Positions 1-10,499 of a stretch of 64,000 bases of DNA are shown here, piece after piece (the first letter of the stretch is position 1; the number at the start of each line of letters is the position of its first letter). The position numbers were made by a program, and so were the translations under genes. The DNA is from Raphanus sativus (lineage: Eukaryota; Streptophyta; Magnoliopsida; Brassicales; Brassicaceae), in the NCBI RefSeq assembly GCF_000801105.2, contig NC_079518.1, forward strand, positions 14,234,494-14,298,493. Reading direction: 5' to 3'. The notes below the pieces were generated by a model that was given only the letters and a program-made list of their open reading frames with translations, searched no databases and was not told where the DNA came from.

Positions 1-540
1 AATTCATATCTAATTTCATTTCTGCAAGTTTTGCAAATATCGAACATACATAAAGGCTATATTTTTTTAATGCTATGTTGTAAATACAACTTAGGTCTAA
101 GGAGATCATCAAGAAATATTAATAAATTTTCTAGCTACTTTTCAAGATCAAATTGTATAGATTTTCGGGACAAAATTATTAAATAATATTATAATTTTAT
201 TAAACTTAAAAGGAAAATGATATGAAACGGACACCTAGTAATAATAATATAGAAATCAATACTTAAAAAATAATTAGGAAAAATCAATTTTACCAACGTA
301 TATTACATTTGAAGTTTTATTCTTTTAGCTAACATTAAACTCTTCTTATTTGATTGAATAAGATACAAAGATAAAACTTGAGGATATTTTGCTCTCTACA
401 GAGTTGTGGAAGAAGACTAGTGAACGGAAGAACAAAAAACATTTAAATCTAACAACCAACAATAATATAAAGCACAAATAGGTCAAGCTCGAGACAAGAA
501 GCTTTGCCAATAGCAAAGATGGTTTGTTCATAATTCAAAA
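1..540. other. AT-rich stretch, no gene seen
   Basis: Low-complexity AT-rich sequence. The short open frames here have no recognisable motif. Homology with the 3' flank of the right-hand DUF295 gene begins at about 541, so this part is unique flank beyond the inverted duplication. Confidence 0.5.
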
Positions 541-2045
541 GCAACAAAAGGGTCCAGAGAGCAAATGCAAATAGAATGAAGTTACTCAACAACAATTTAA
601 AAGGGCTTAATAGAAAAAAACATGACATCAGAGTATCAATTTCTAGTGCTCTATATTTTGAGGTGGAATGTAGTAAGGGGCCATGTGTGTAGAATTTCTA
701 GTAGAGACGGTGCCTGTAGCCAGATTGACAGATCCGAGTTCATCAACATCAATGATCTCGACTCTGTTGGGGTACATGCCAGGAAAGGAGCTAGCAGGGA
801 CACAAAAAGGTTCAGCCCTGGAAAGGAAAATGACGAGATCTCCAATGTCCTCAGTGTAAAAAGCGTTTCCTTCTTCGTCAAGCTTGAACACCAACAAAGC
901 TTCTGTTTTCATTTTGGGCATATCAAGAAAGCTCCTGGTGGTCTTCCTGTACCACTTTATCAAGAAAGTTTCACATGTTGTTTGTGACTCCACCAAGTGT
1001 TCGGTCGTGGAACAAGAATGCAATGTCTCGAGTTTGGACATAGTCAGCTCAGCAAGGTTGTGGAATCGCAGCATCTGGATTTTAGGATGGTCCTTGTGTT
1101 CTCCGAGATCCCATGATCCGATGAGATGACCTCCTGATCCGGGTATGTGGAACATGCCATCTCTCTTGGAGAACATGACACGGGAGGAGAAGAAACTTGG
1201 GTTCGCTATCCTGATGTTGATCCACTCCGAGTTGCTTTGAGCAGCCGGTCTGCATAAGCTGAGCTGAGGTCCGACGAACTTGATAGCCACGACACAGTCC
1301 TCTTCCTCAGGAGATGATGAGGACATGGACATGTTGGTGACGAGTTGGGTTTGGCAATAAGGCAGAGTTACAAGAGGAGGCAGGGAAATGTGTTTCGGGT
1401 CTGTGTACGATGCAGCCGGGTTTAGATCGTCTTGGAGACGGACTCTTCCGTCATCTAGAGGAGTAGCCACCCAGCCATGGGACGACCCGATGGTTCCCAA
1501 TACACCAAAACGAAAGTATTTTAGTATGCTTGTGAACTCTGTAGGCACATCCTTTTCCACATGAGTCACGGAACGCTCATTAGCATTCTTTATGTTGAGG
1601 TTTCCGATTTCGTCAGCATATGCACAAGGGCTAACGGATATTATGGCACGAGGAGGGGTTTGTTGCAAAGAAGATGAGAAGCTATCTGAGCCAAGAGGGA
1701 TGACCTAACCACCACACGTTTCCCAAGGCAGAGCTTCGAAGGCTTGTTGAGAAGCAGAGACATGAATAACTTTATCTTAGCAAAAGCAAGAGTTTCAAAA
1801 TGAAAAAAAAAACCTAATTGAGAGAGTTGGTGATGTTTTACATCTTCTCCGTCTGACACTCTCCATTAATACAGAGAGAAGACTTGCCCACCAAGTCTCT
1901 CAGTTAATGAGGTCAATATATTTAAGGCATCTTATTTTCATTTTTGTTACGAAAATATTTCAGCTTAACGTCTTATTAAAAGAGGATATGTAGTCTTAAT
2001 TCAATCTTTAAGCGGATCTAAATTGCAAAGGTACATCTATTTTAT
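541..2045 (-). repeat. Left arm of DUF295 inverted duplication
   Basis: This segment is the reverse complement of about 6895-8475. Similarity covers the DUF295 reading frame, its 5' flank and its 3' flank. Inward it stops near 2045/6895. In the 3' flank the right copy has about 70 extra bases with an (AT)n run (about 8382-8450). The arms differ only by scattered substitutions and small indels, so the duplication looks fairly recent. Confidence 0.85.
643..1763 (-). pseudogene. DUF295 (KIB1-4 beta-propeller) gene, frameshifted copy
   Basis: Nearly the same protein as the intact copy at 7181-8305. The start MSLLLNKPSKLC is kept at 1763. Near 1697-1701 one base is missing relative to the right copy (five bases where the right copy has six in the CTC run), so the N-terminal presequence runs out of frame after about 22 residues. 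The body then continues in another frame from MQQTPPRAIISV at 1668 to a stop at 643 (341 residues) and is otherwise intact, ending PQNIEH. One codon is also missing in the SVSPPCGYADE region. The DUF295 family is large in Brassicaceae and many members are predicted organellar. If the internal ATG is used, the product would lack its targeting sequence. It is a pseudogene or a mislocalised variant. A sequencing error at the single-base indel is the main alternative. Confidence 0.75.
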
Positions 2046-2905
2046 TAGAAGAGAAATACAAATATGAATTACTCCTTAGTTTTGCAAATAATTTACATTT
2101 ATATGCCACTGATGTATTAATTGAATCTATATTTATGTTTCTTTTATCTTTTCCTGATTAATTAATGTTTTATCCGACATTAATTTTAAACTGAAAAATG
2201 CCAAAAGAAATCAACCTAACGTCTCCATTATATATACTTCCTCTTCTTATAGTTACATGATTGATTTAGCTCTCACACTTCTTACTACTGGAACTTAAAA
2301 ACAGAGTAATTACTGGGTTTTTAAAAATCAATTTTTATGTCACTTTTTTTACAAACAATATTTTATAGTTTAACTGTCACCATACAATTTATAAAATCAA
2401 GCTTAATTTTGAAACTTAATTTTGAAACTACAATTTATAAAATCTTCAAAATATACATGATCTTACTTGCAATCAATATTAGTATTATTTAATGATTCAG
2501 TGTACAAAAATCTATTGTTCGGTTTTAATACCTTCGCTTGAGTATGAATTAATTTAAAATTTCTAAATATAACAAAAATATCTTTCAAAATAAACAACTA
2601 CTATTTAAATAGCATTTTAGATCCTTATCTTTTTTTACTTCAAATACGTATTATTTAACCAAAAGATTTGGAAACCAAAATACTTTCAACAACAATAATT
2701 ATATTACATGTTATAAATATTTAAATACCATAGAATTAGCTACCACAATATTTTTTAGCCCCTTAACTTGTCGATCAATCAACATTTATTTTGAAAATTT
2801 AATAACAAAATCTATCCATAATTGACTCATTTCATTCGAAGATTTGGAAATGAAATATCACCTATCAAACAATTTCCTATATTCTTGATAAACATCTACT
2901 ATCTA
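2046..2905. other. AT-rich intergenic DNA, nothing recognised
   Basis: AT-rich sequence without coding frames of note. It is not shared with the right-hand DUF295 arm. Confidence 0.4.
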
Positions 2906-3107
2906 CTGTATAACCTCTTTAAATTAATAATTTATAAATTAATATACACTAAAAATCTCTATAAAATAATATAATTTTATAGTCTCAAATTGAGTTTTTG
3001 GTTGAATTAATATATCGATAAATTGATATTTCTATAAATTAATAAAAGTTGTAGTTTTTGTGTAGTCCCAACATTATCAATTTATAGAAGTTTCACTGTA
3101 TGTTGTT
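2905..3107. mobile_element. MITE with ACAGT-type terminal inverted repeats
   Basis: The left end reads ACTGTATAACCTCTTTAAAT and the right end, reverse-complemented, reads ACAGTGAAACTTCTATAAAT, so about 25 bp of imperfect terminal inverted repeat flank roughly 150 bp of AT-rich interior. No coding capacity. A similar family member seems to lie at about 45044-45558. Superfamily is not assigned because I could not define a clean target duplication. Confidence 0.5.
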
Positions 3108-3335
3108 AAAAGAGGAGAGTACAAATATAAATTCACCTTAAAATTTACAACTTCTTTAGAAGTAAATCCACTGAATTATTAACAACCCTAAAATGTTCAA
3201 CATATTTCCTAAAATGATTTAGCTAAATTTATGGAAAATTCAAGTTTAAAAACGTTTTTAACAATATTATGTAATATTTCACAAAGCCTAAAATGTATGT
3301 ATTTTGACTATTCCTAAAAATTATGTTTAACTATT

Positions 3336-3890
3336 ACAGGTAGGGATTCGGGTTCAGATAACCCATTTAAATTATTTTTAAAAGTTTAAAATTCATTATA
3401 TACTTTAAATTTCTCAAAATCTATAAATAAAATAATATATTATAAATAAATTTGAATAAAAAATGTCAAATACCTAAACTTAACATATAAATTAGTTGGG
3501 TTTGAACATTTGGATAGAGAATCAATAGATTGTTTAATTTTTTTTTGGTGTTTTGAGTATACTTTAGCTATTTTATACATTTACTTTTGAATATTTTGTA
3601 TATATTTTCAAGTATTATGGAAAAATTAAAAATGTCTTATATATTTTGGATATTTTTAATATACATTAAATCTAAAAATAATTAATATATTCAGGTATAT
3701 ATATCTATTTCAGATACATTCGGTACCCAAAATGTTTCGGTTCGGGTTGGGTTTGGTTTCGGTTCAATGAACACCAAAATTTTGAACTCATTAGGATATT
3801 TAATGAATTTCGGTTCAGGTTCGTTACTATTTTTTCGGATCGGGTTCGGTTTGGTTTTTTGGATCCAGTTTTTTTTAAGCCCTAATTACG
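3336..3890 (+). repeat. Dispersed repeat rich in GGTTCGG motifs, copy A
   Basis: An AT-rich repeat ending in a GGTTCGGGTTGGG-type tract. A diverged copy lies inverted at about 5830-6400, matching along most of its length (shared blocks such as CCCATTTAAATTATTTTTAA and AAATTTCTCAAAATCTATAA). The two copies are much less alike than the DUF295 arms, so they look like independent members of one repeat family rather than part of the same duplication. Confidence 0.55.
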
Positions 3891-4037
3891 GTTACCATTA
3901 ATTATTTAGAAAAATAAAATCTATCTATGCTAAGATTTAAATATTTTTCAATTATTTGTAGAATAATTTCAATTATTTGTAGAATAATTCAGATTGTTTA
4001 TAACCGAATACATTTTTAATCTATTTAAATATTTCCT

Positions 4038-4094
<57 letters not shown>

Positions 4095-4122
4095 ATATAT
4101 ATATATATATGTATATATATAT
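4038..4122. repeat. (AT)n microsatellite
   Basis: Alternating TA/AT tract with a few interruptions. Confidence 0.9.
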
Positions 4123-4585
4123 ATTTCAATATTTTCTAAAATATATTTTTAATAATTTCAGTCACTATTAATTATTTTCAATAAAAACTATCTATATTAA
4201 TATTTAACTGTCATCGAATTATTTTTAGAGTAATATTTAATGTTTACAATTGAACATTCCTTTTTGATATATTAAAATCTCGCCATGTGATCCATATCTA
4301 ATCAAAATATTTGAAATATTACTACATTTGAAAAATTATTTGTGTTACAGAAATATTAGTCAAACATATTAATGAATAAATATTTGTCAAAAGTTTAGTA
4401 TGGCGCATATATTAATAGTTTTCACAGCATGTAAACTATTTAATTATTGTGCTTATAAACATTTTAAAAATATGATAAATATTTAAATATTAACTATTAA
4501 ATATTTAAATAATATTTGTGTATACAAATACAAATATTTTGTTTGAGTGTTGATACATAATTAATAGAAAAGTGAAAATAAGTAT

Positions 4586-4613
4586 CCGCACGGATGTGCG
4601 GGTCAAGCTCTAG
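4586..4613 (+). mobile_element. Helitron 3' terminus (plus strand)
   Basis: A 6-bp stem CCGCAC/GTGCGG with a GGAT loop (4586-4601), then eight bases and CTAG at 4610-4613, followed by T. This is the hairpin-plus-CTRR end of Helitrons, which insert between A and T. The matching 5' end was not located, so the length of the element is unknown. Confidence 0.65.
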
Positions 4614-5538
4614 TTCTATATTAATTAGCGAACATTGGGACGAGAGTAACTATTCTATATATTAATTTCAAATCATTAAAATAAATCTTGCTCATGTGTT
4701 ACTCGTAGGTGAAATCTTTGTTCAGAAACTCGTTAGGGCATTGCTCGTACGTTCGGCTGGGCCTAGCGCCGAATGAAAAAATCGAAGATCTTGCGGAGAT
4801 TAATTGACGATTTATTTTAGTTATACATGGTGTATTTGTTTGGAATCCAACAAGTTCATTTGGTGTAGAGGTTAAGTGACATTTGTGCACCTAGCAACCG
4901 GACTTCGATCAAGTGTGAAGGTATTTTAGCAGGTTTTTAGCAATAAGTTAAATTAGGGGTAAATTTGTCATTTATTTAGTATTTTTCTCATTAGGTTTTC
5001 TGATCTTTTGCAACAAAACTCGACGGCTCTTCCAATTTTTATGAGTTTAAGGAACATGGGATTCATGAAGTTTACTTGAAAAAAAAATTGTTCGAAAACT
5101 CATAAAAATTGGAAGAGCCGTCGAGTTTTGTTGCAAAAAAACCAGAAAACCTAATGAGAAAAATACTAAATAAATGACAAATTTACCCCTAATTTAACTT
5201 ATTGCTAAAAACCTGCTAAAATACCTTCACACTTGATCGAAGTCCGGTTGATAGGTGCACAAAACTTCACTTAACCTCTACACCAAATGAACTTGTTGGA
5301 TTCCATACAAATACACCATGTATAACTAAAATTAAATCGTCAATTAATCTCCGCAAAATCTTCGATTTTTTCATTCGGCGCTAGGCCCAGCCCGAACGTA
5401 CGAAGAATGCCTAACGAGTTTCTGAACAAAGATTTCACCTACGAGTAACACATGAGCAAAAACTATTTTAATGTTTTTGAATTAATATATAGAATAGTTA
5501 CTCTCGTCCCAATGTTCGCTAATTAATATAGAACTAGA
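4609..5538. repeat. 930-bp near-perfect palindrome
   Basis: The left arm (about 4609-5048) and right arm (about 5096-5538) are reverse complements with a few mismatches and indels, separated by about 47 bp of loop. Each arm contains a tRNA-like Pol III promoter: an A-box-like TGGTGTAGAGG near 4860 and a B-box-like CTTCGATC near 4905 on the plus strand, mirrored on the minus strand near 5230-5285. So a SINE-like unit seems to be present tail-to-tail. Both arms start exactly at a Helitron CTAG end. No protein is encoded. Confidence 0.8.
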
Positions 5539-5565
5539 TTTTGACCCGCGCTTCGAAAGCGCGGG
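5534..5565 (-). mobile_element. Helitron 3' terminus (minus strand)
   Basis: On the minus strand a 9-bp perfect stem CCCGCGCTT/AAGCGCGGG with a 3-nt loop (5545-5565) is followed by TCAAAAT and CTAG (5537-5534), then T. This is a strong Helitron 3' end. It differs in sequence from the one at 4586-4613 but stops at the equivalent base of the palindrome. The element runs to higher coordinates; its 5' end was not found. Confidence 0.75.
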
Positions 5566-5829
5566 TATTATTTTTTTACTTTTATGAAATATATTATTTG
5601 TTTGTAATTATTGAATTTATTTATTTTAATAAAATTTTCTTTATAATAAATTCAACACATAGAGTGTCTCTGGTAAACTATGTATTTCTCTAGTTTTATT
5701 TTATTCGCTCTTCAATCAACATTTTATTTGGTTTGTTGTTAAAATAAATGATTATAGACTTTGATCTCTGCACCTCCTCGGATGTATATTTTAAAAATAT
5801 GATGATATTTGTTTTTCATGTAATTATTA

Positions 5830-6400
5830 GGGTTTTGGCAAAATGAATCCGAGAAACAGAACTGATACCAATCCGTAAATATAGTACCAAACCTGAACAT
5901 AAATTGATTAAATATTCGAATTATTCAAAATTTTGTTAGTTAGAGAACCGAATCGGATCCGAACCGAAGTATTCATGTACCTGAATTTATCTAAAAATAG
6001 ATTTATATACTTATATATTAATTATTTTTATATTTAACGTATATAAAACATCAAGAATGATACTTTTAAATTGGTTTAAAAATACTTGAAAATATATATA
6101 GATAGTAAAAAACAAATATCTGAAATAGTTAAAGTATACTCAAATCACCAAAAATACTTAAAATAATTATTGATTTCGTATCCAAAATTTTAAATCAAAC
6201 CAATTGATATGTTAAGCTTAGGTATTCTGACATATGTTATTTAAATTTATAGGTAATATATTACTTTATTTATAGATTTTGAGAAATTTAAAATATATAG
6301 TGATTTAAAACTTTAAAAATAATTTAAATAGGTTATCCAAACCCAAACCAAACCCGCAAAGATCCGAATCAAACTCAAACAAAAATTTAGAAACATCCTA
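5830..6400 (-). repeat. Dispersed repeat, copy B (inverted to copy A)
   Basis: Diverged reverse-complement relative of about 3336-3890, with CCAAACCCAAACCAAACCCG and CGAACCGAA tracts at its ends. No coding content. Confidence 0.55.
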
Positions 6401-7080
6401 ATAGGATTGAAATCTTTGACCTCGAAAACCCGAAACGCAAACCGATCAGAACCAAATCCGTATGGATGTCTGAAAACCCATCTTTAGTCATTATTATATA
6501 TCGTATAATTGCATCATATAATTAATCATATTTTATATGTACCATCATATAAGTAATCATATAATTATATAATTAATAGTATTTAATACGTATCATCATA
6601 TAAATAATTACATATATTATATTTTTAAAACTTAATATGAAATATAAAAATCACAATTTGAGTTGGTATTTCAAATTGGGCTTTGTATTGTATTTTTCTT
6701 ATATATATTGACAACATTCTTTTATAATGGACTTAATAACTTAAACCTATTATTTTTTTCTGTTTAATACTACTATTTTTGTTTCCAAACAAAATTATTT
6801 TTTTTAAAAAGCTTACGATCTACGTTTCCAAACACACCAAATTTTTTTAATACTCTTATCCAAGTATCCAAACACACCGAAATTGTACTTCAGCTTTATA
6901 AAATAGATGTACCTTTGCAATTTAGATCCGCTTGATGATTGAATTAAGACTACATATCCTCTTTTTAATAAGACGTTAAGCTGAAATATTTTCGTAACAA
7001 AAATGAAAATAAGATGCCTTAAATATATTGACCTCATTAACTGAGAGACTTGGTGGGCAAGTCTTCTCTCTGTATTAATG
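6401..7080. other. AT-rich spacer and shared 5' flank of the DUF295 gene
   Basis: 6401-6894 is AT-rich and not shared with the left arm. From about 6895 to 7080 it matches the reverse complement of about 1860-2045 and is likely the promoter and 5' leader of the DUF295 gene. No clear TATA element could be fixed. Confidence 0.4.
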
Positions 7081-8475
7081 GAGAGTGTCGGACGGAGAAG
7101 ATGTAAAACATCACCAACTCTCTCAATTAGTTTTTTTTTTTCATTTTGAAACTCTTGCTTTTGCTAAGATAAAGTTATTCATGTCTCTGCTTCTCAACAA
7201 GCCTTCGAAGCTCTGCCTTGGGAAACGTGTGGTGGTTAGGTCATCTCCTCTTGGCTCAGATAGCTTCTCATCTTCCTTGCAACAAACCCCTCCTCGTGCC
7301 ATAATATCCGTTAGCCCTCCTTGTGGATATGCTGACGAAATCGGAAACCTCAACATAAAGAATGCTAATGAGCGTTCCGTGACTCATGTGGAAAAGGATG
7401 TGCCTACAGAGTTCACAAGCATACTAAAATACTTTCGTTTTGGTGTATTGGGAACCATCGGGTCGTCCCATGGCTGGGTGGCTACTCCTCTAGATGACGG
7501 AAGAGTCCGTCTCCAAGACGATCTAAACCCGGCTGCATCGTACACAGACCCGAAACACATTTCCCTGCCTCCTCTTGTAACTCTGCCTTATTGCCAAACC
7601 CAACTCGTCACCAACATGTCCATGTCCTCATCATCTCCTGAGGAAGAGGACTGTGTCGTGGCTATCAAGTTCGTCGGACCTCAGCTCAGCTTATGCAGAC
7701 CGGCTGCTCAAAGCAACTCGGAGTGGATCAACATCAGGATAGCGAACCCAAGTTTCTTCTCCTCCCGTGTCATGTTCTCCAACAGAGATGGCATGTTCCA
7801 CATACCCGGATCAGGAGGCCATCTCATCGGATCATGGGATCTCGGAGAACACAAGGACCATCCTAAAATCCAGATGCTGCGATTCCACAACCTTGCTGAG
7901 CTGACTATGTCCAAACTCGAGACATTGCATTCGTGTTCCACGACCGAACACTTGGTGGAGTCACAAACAACTTGTGAAACTTTCTTGATAAAGTGGTACA
8001 GGAAGACCACCAGGAGCTTTCTTGATATGCCCAAAATGAAAACAGAAGCTTTGTTGGTGTTCAAGCTTGACGAAGAAGGAAACGCTTTTTACACTGAGGA
8101 CATTGGAGATCTCGTCATTTTCCTCTCCAGGGCTGAACCTTTTTGTGTCCCTGCTAGCTCCTTTCCTGGCATGTACCCCAACAGAGTCGAAATCATTGAT
8201 GTTGATGAACTCGGATCTGTCAATCTGGCTACAGGCACCGTCTCTACTAGAAATTCTACACACATGGCCCCTTACTACATTCCACCTCAAAATATAGAGC
8301 ACTAGTAATTGATACTCTGATGTCATGTTTTTTTTTCCTGTTAAGCCCTTTTAAATTGTTGTTGAGTAACTTCATTCTATTTGAGGTGATTATATTCTCT
8401 TTTTTTTCTGTTGTTGAATTAACTATGTTGAATTAACTATATATATATATATATATTTGCATTTGCTCTCTGGAT
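6895..8475 (+). repeat. Right arm of DUF295 inverted duplication
   Basis: Reverse complement of about 541-2045. It contains the intact DUF295 gene. About 70 bp near 8382-8450, including an (AT)n run, are absent from the left arm. Confidence 0.85.
7181..8305 (+). CDS. DUF295 (KIB1-4 beta-propeller) protein, probably organellar
   Basis: A single-exon frame. The in-frame ATG at 7085 adds 32 residues, but MSLLLNKPSKLCLGKRVVVR at 7181 was chosen because it opens a basic, Ser/Thr-rich, acid-free presequence of about 45 residues typical of mitochondrial targeting; it gives 374 residues. The body shows DUF295 family features: SHGWVA near residue 97, then ISLPPLVTLPYC, conserved WINIRI, FHNLAELT and FLIKWYRKT segments, and a FKLDEEGNAFYTEDIGDLVI block followed by the usual C-terminal PNRVEIIDVDE. 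This resembles the Brassicaceae organellar subgroup. The molecular role is unknown for most members. Its neighbour is the inverted, frameshifted copy at 643-1763, transcribed away from it. The gene seems intact; the assignment to DUF295 is firm, organelle targeting is inferred. Confidence 0.85.
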   Translation: MSLLLNKPSKLCLGKRVVVRSSPLGSDSFSSSLQQTPPRAIISVSPPCGYADEIGNLNIKNANERSVTHVEKDVPTEFTSILKYFRFGVLGTIGSSHGWVATPLDDGRVRLQDDLNPAASYTDPKHISLPPLVTLPYCQTQLVTNMSMSSSSPEEEDCVVAIKFVGPQLSLCRPAAQSNSEWINIRIANPSFFSSRVMFSNRDGMFHIPGSGGHLIGSWDLGEHKDHPKIQMLRFHNLAELTMSKLETLHSCSTTEHLVESQTTCETFLIKWYRKTTRSFLDMPKMKTEALLVFKLDEEGNAFYTEDIGDLVIFLSRAEPFCVPASSFPGMYPNRVEIIDVDELGSVNLATGTVSTRNSTHMAPYYIPPQNIEH

Positions 8476-8665
8476 CCTTTTGCTGCATTTCTGTTGCTGC
8501 GTTTGCTCTCTGGATCCTTCTCCAAATGGCATCCTGATTTTCCGAAAATTCAGATTGTGGTTTATGGTTCAAGAAAATATCTTAGCCTTACAAATGCTAA
8601 GCTTGATTCTTATAAGCGAGCAGGTATGTGTAATGTATAACTTAGATGTCGAGCTGTGTAATGAA

Positions 8666-8935
8666 CAGGGGCAGAGGGAGAGAGGTGGGTGTGGGGTCAG
8701 GTGACCCCAGTAAAATTGGGGGACAAATTTTTTTCAGTGTATTTTTTCTAAAATTATTACAATATTTAGTTAAAATTTAACATTTGACCCCACTAATTTA
8801 TATATAAACTTTCATATGTCCCATTAATTTTGTAAAAAAAATTATTTCTATAATAATAAAGTTTACATATAAAATTTATATATTAAATTTATATATTATG
8901 ACTCCAATCAAAAAAAATTTCTGGCTCCGCCACTG
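8666..8935. mobile_element. hAT-type nonautonomous element, 270 bp
   Basis: Ends are CAGGGGCAGAGGGAG and, reverse-complemented, CAGTGGCGGAGCCAG, close to the dTph1-like hAT terminus. The 8-bp flanks GTAATGAA (8658-8665) and ATAATGAA (8936-8943) form a target-site duplication with one mismatch. The interior is AT-rich with no frame. Confidence 0.8.
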
Positions 8936-8940
8936 ATAAT

Positions 8941-9235
8941 GAATGGAGTCTCAGCAGGTATGTGTGACCAATGGCTCAGCCGGTATGTGTAACCAATGGA
9001 GTCTCAGCAGAAGATTGTGGTATGTACTCTTTACTCACAGTTACAGAACACTGAATGTCTAGCTGTTGGAAGTACTTTTGATGGCTTAAATGATAGTATA
9101 CGGCCACTCCGACTGAAGTTGCAGCCAAGATTTAATGCATGACTTCGTTGTTTATTATTTGAACTGGATGTACTCCGACTGAAGTTGCAGCCAAGATTTA
9201 ATGCATGAGTTCGTTCTTTATTATTGAACTGGATG
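8941..9235. repeat. Short tandem duplications
   Basis: A 60-odd-bp unit starting ACTCCGACTGAAGTTGCAGC occurs twice in a row (about 9107-9172 and 9173-9235). Upstream, GTATGTGTGACCAATGG and GTATGTGTAACCAATGG are a smaller imperfect repeat (about 8958-9000). Confidence 0.75.
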
Positions 9236-9769
9236 TAAATTATAGTTTGGATGGATTCTTTAGTATTTGTAAATTATAACCTTTAGTATATGTTCTAATC
9301 TTAGTACCAAAATCAACCAAATGGTTCATCCACTTGTTCTTACAGTTTATTTGTGATCTATGGTAGATCCCTACGTATAATCTCTAGCAATTTTAAATGT
9401 AAGATGAGCTTTTCAGTCATATCCTCGAATTCGTCTGATGGAATCCCGTAAATTCTAAAGTTGATTTAATCTGGAATCAAAATGATTTAAACCAAATTTT
9501 AAAATTGATTTAAACCAAAATCAAAATTAATATAAACCAAATTTTGGATTTTATGTCTCCTACCAAAGCGTGTGTTAATTTAGTAATTAATACTGGTTTT
9601 TTTGTCAGCAGTTTAACAGACTCATATAAACTCTGAGAACTAGGTTGGAAAGACTACATATGTGAATAAAAAAAAACGATTGATTTTTGCAATACGGGCT
9701 ATACTATTCGCTTTTGTATCCTGTGTTCATGGTACATAGATAACTCCGAGGATGTGAGACTTCTCTTCA

Positions 9770-10110
9770 GACTTTTAATGTTTTCTAGAAATTTGCTAAG
9801 ACATGCCATTCTTCTATTTCCAAAACCATCTTCACCAACTGAGAACAATCCGTTGCAAAAATAACATTATACTGTCGTAAATGCCGCATACATTCCATTT
9901 TCCAAATAAGAGCTTCGATTTCTGAGTATAGAGATGACTGGCTCGCTCTTGTATTCTTCGCTCCCATTAATCCATCAAAACCTTCTATTGTGCTATACCA
10001 CCTTTATCCTAAAAATAGTTCATTATCTTTCCATGATCCTTCCAAGAAACACCATCTATCTGAGATAACCGATACTAGAGCAATAAAGGCTGATCTAGAT
10101 TGATCTGACT
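9770..10110 (-). mobile_element. LINE (L1-type) RNase H fragment
   Basis: The minus strand encodes GFDGLMGAKNTRASQSSL followed by SEIEALIWKMECMRHLRQ and FATDCSQLVKMV, the RNase H-like C-terminal domain of plant L1-type elements. The same block is in the LINE at 42815-45041 (GLMGARNVRASMSPLHSE). The catalytic start and the reverse transcriptase are missing, so this is a decayed fragment. Confidence 0.75.
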
Positions 10111-10499
10111 CTTTGAGAAATTAAGATATGTACCTCATGCCAAAGTTGTGATTCTGTTTCAGCCTGAGTTTTTCACAAAACCCAAACCGGATTCATCTCG
10201 GATCACCGGATTTACCGATTCAACCGTGGATCCGGACGGGTTTAAAACCACCGATAAAAAGTTAACAAACAATAAATAAAAGTAAATGATGACTCATAAT
10301 CTCTTATAAGTTTTTAATCCAATTCATTTTTATAAAAATAATAATGAAGGAAGCTACATAACATATAAACTTAAAGATGATATTGATTGTTCATATTGAT
10401 TGTTCAATGTTCATATTGGTAGCGTCGGAGAGGGTGACCAAAAACGCAGCGGTGGCGTATGAGGCTTTGGGGTTTAGTTGTTTAGCACCATACATCGGC
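10111..10499. other. Spacer with no firm assignment
   Basis: Contains a CCGGATTTACCGATTC-type AT-rich repeat and, from about 10410, a short frame reading ERVTKNAAVAYEALGFSC that may belong to the following phytochrome relic but which I could not place in the phytochrome sequence. Confidence 0.3.

Noticed and set aside
622..987. Open frame of 121 codons on the plus strand (and 7961-8326 on the minus strand)
   Set aside because: Both are antisense shadows of the DUF295 frames; they appear in both copies because the coding strand is conserved.
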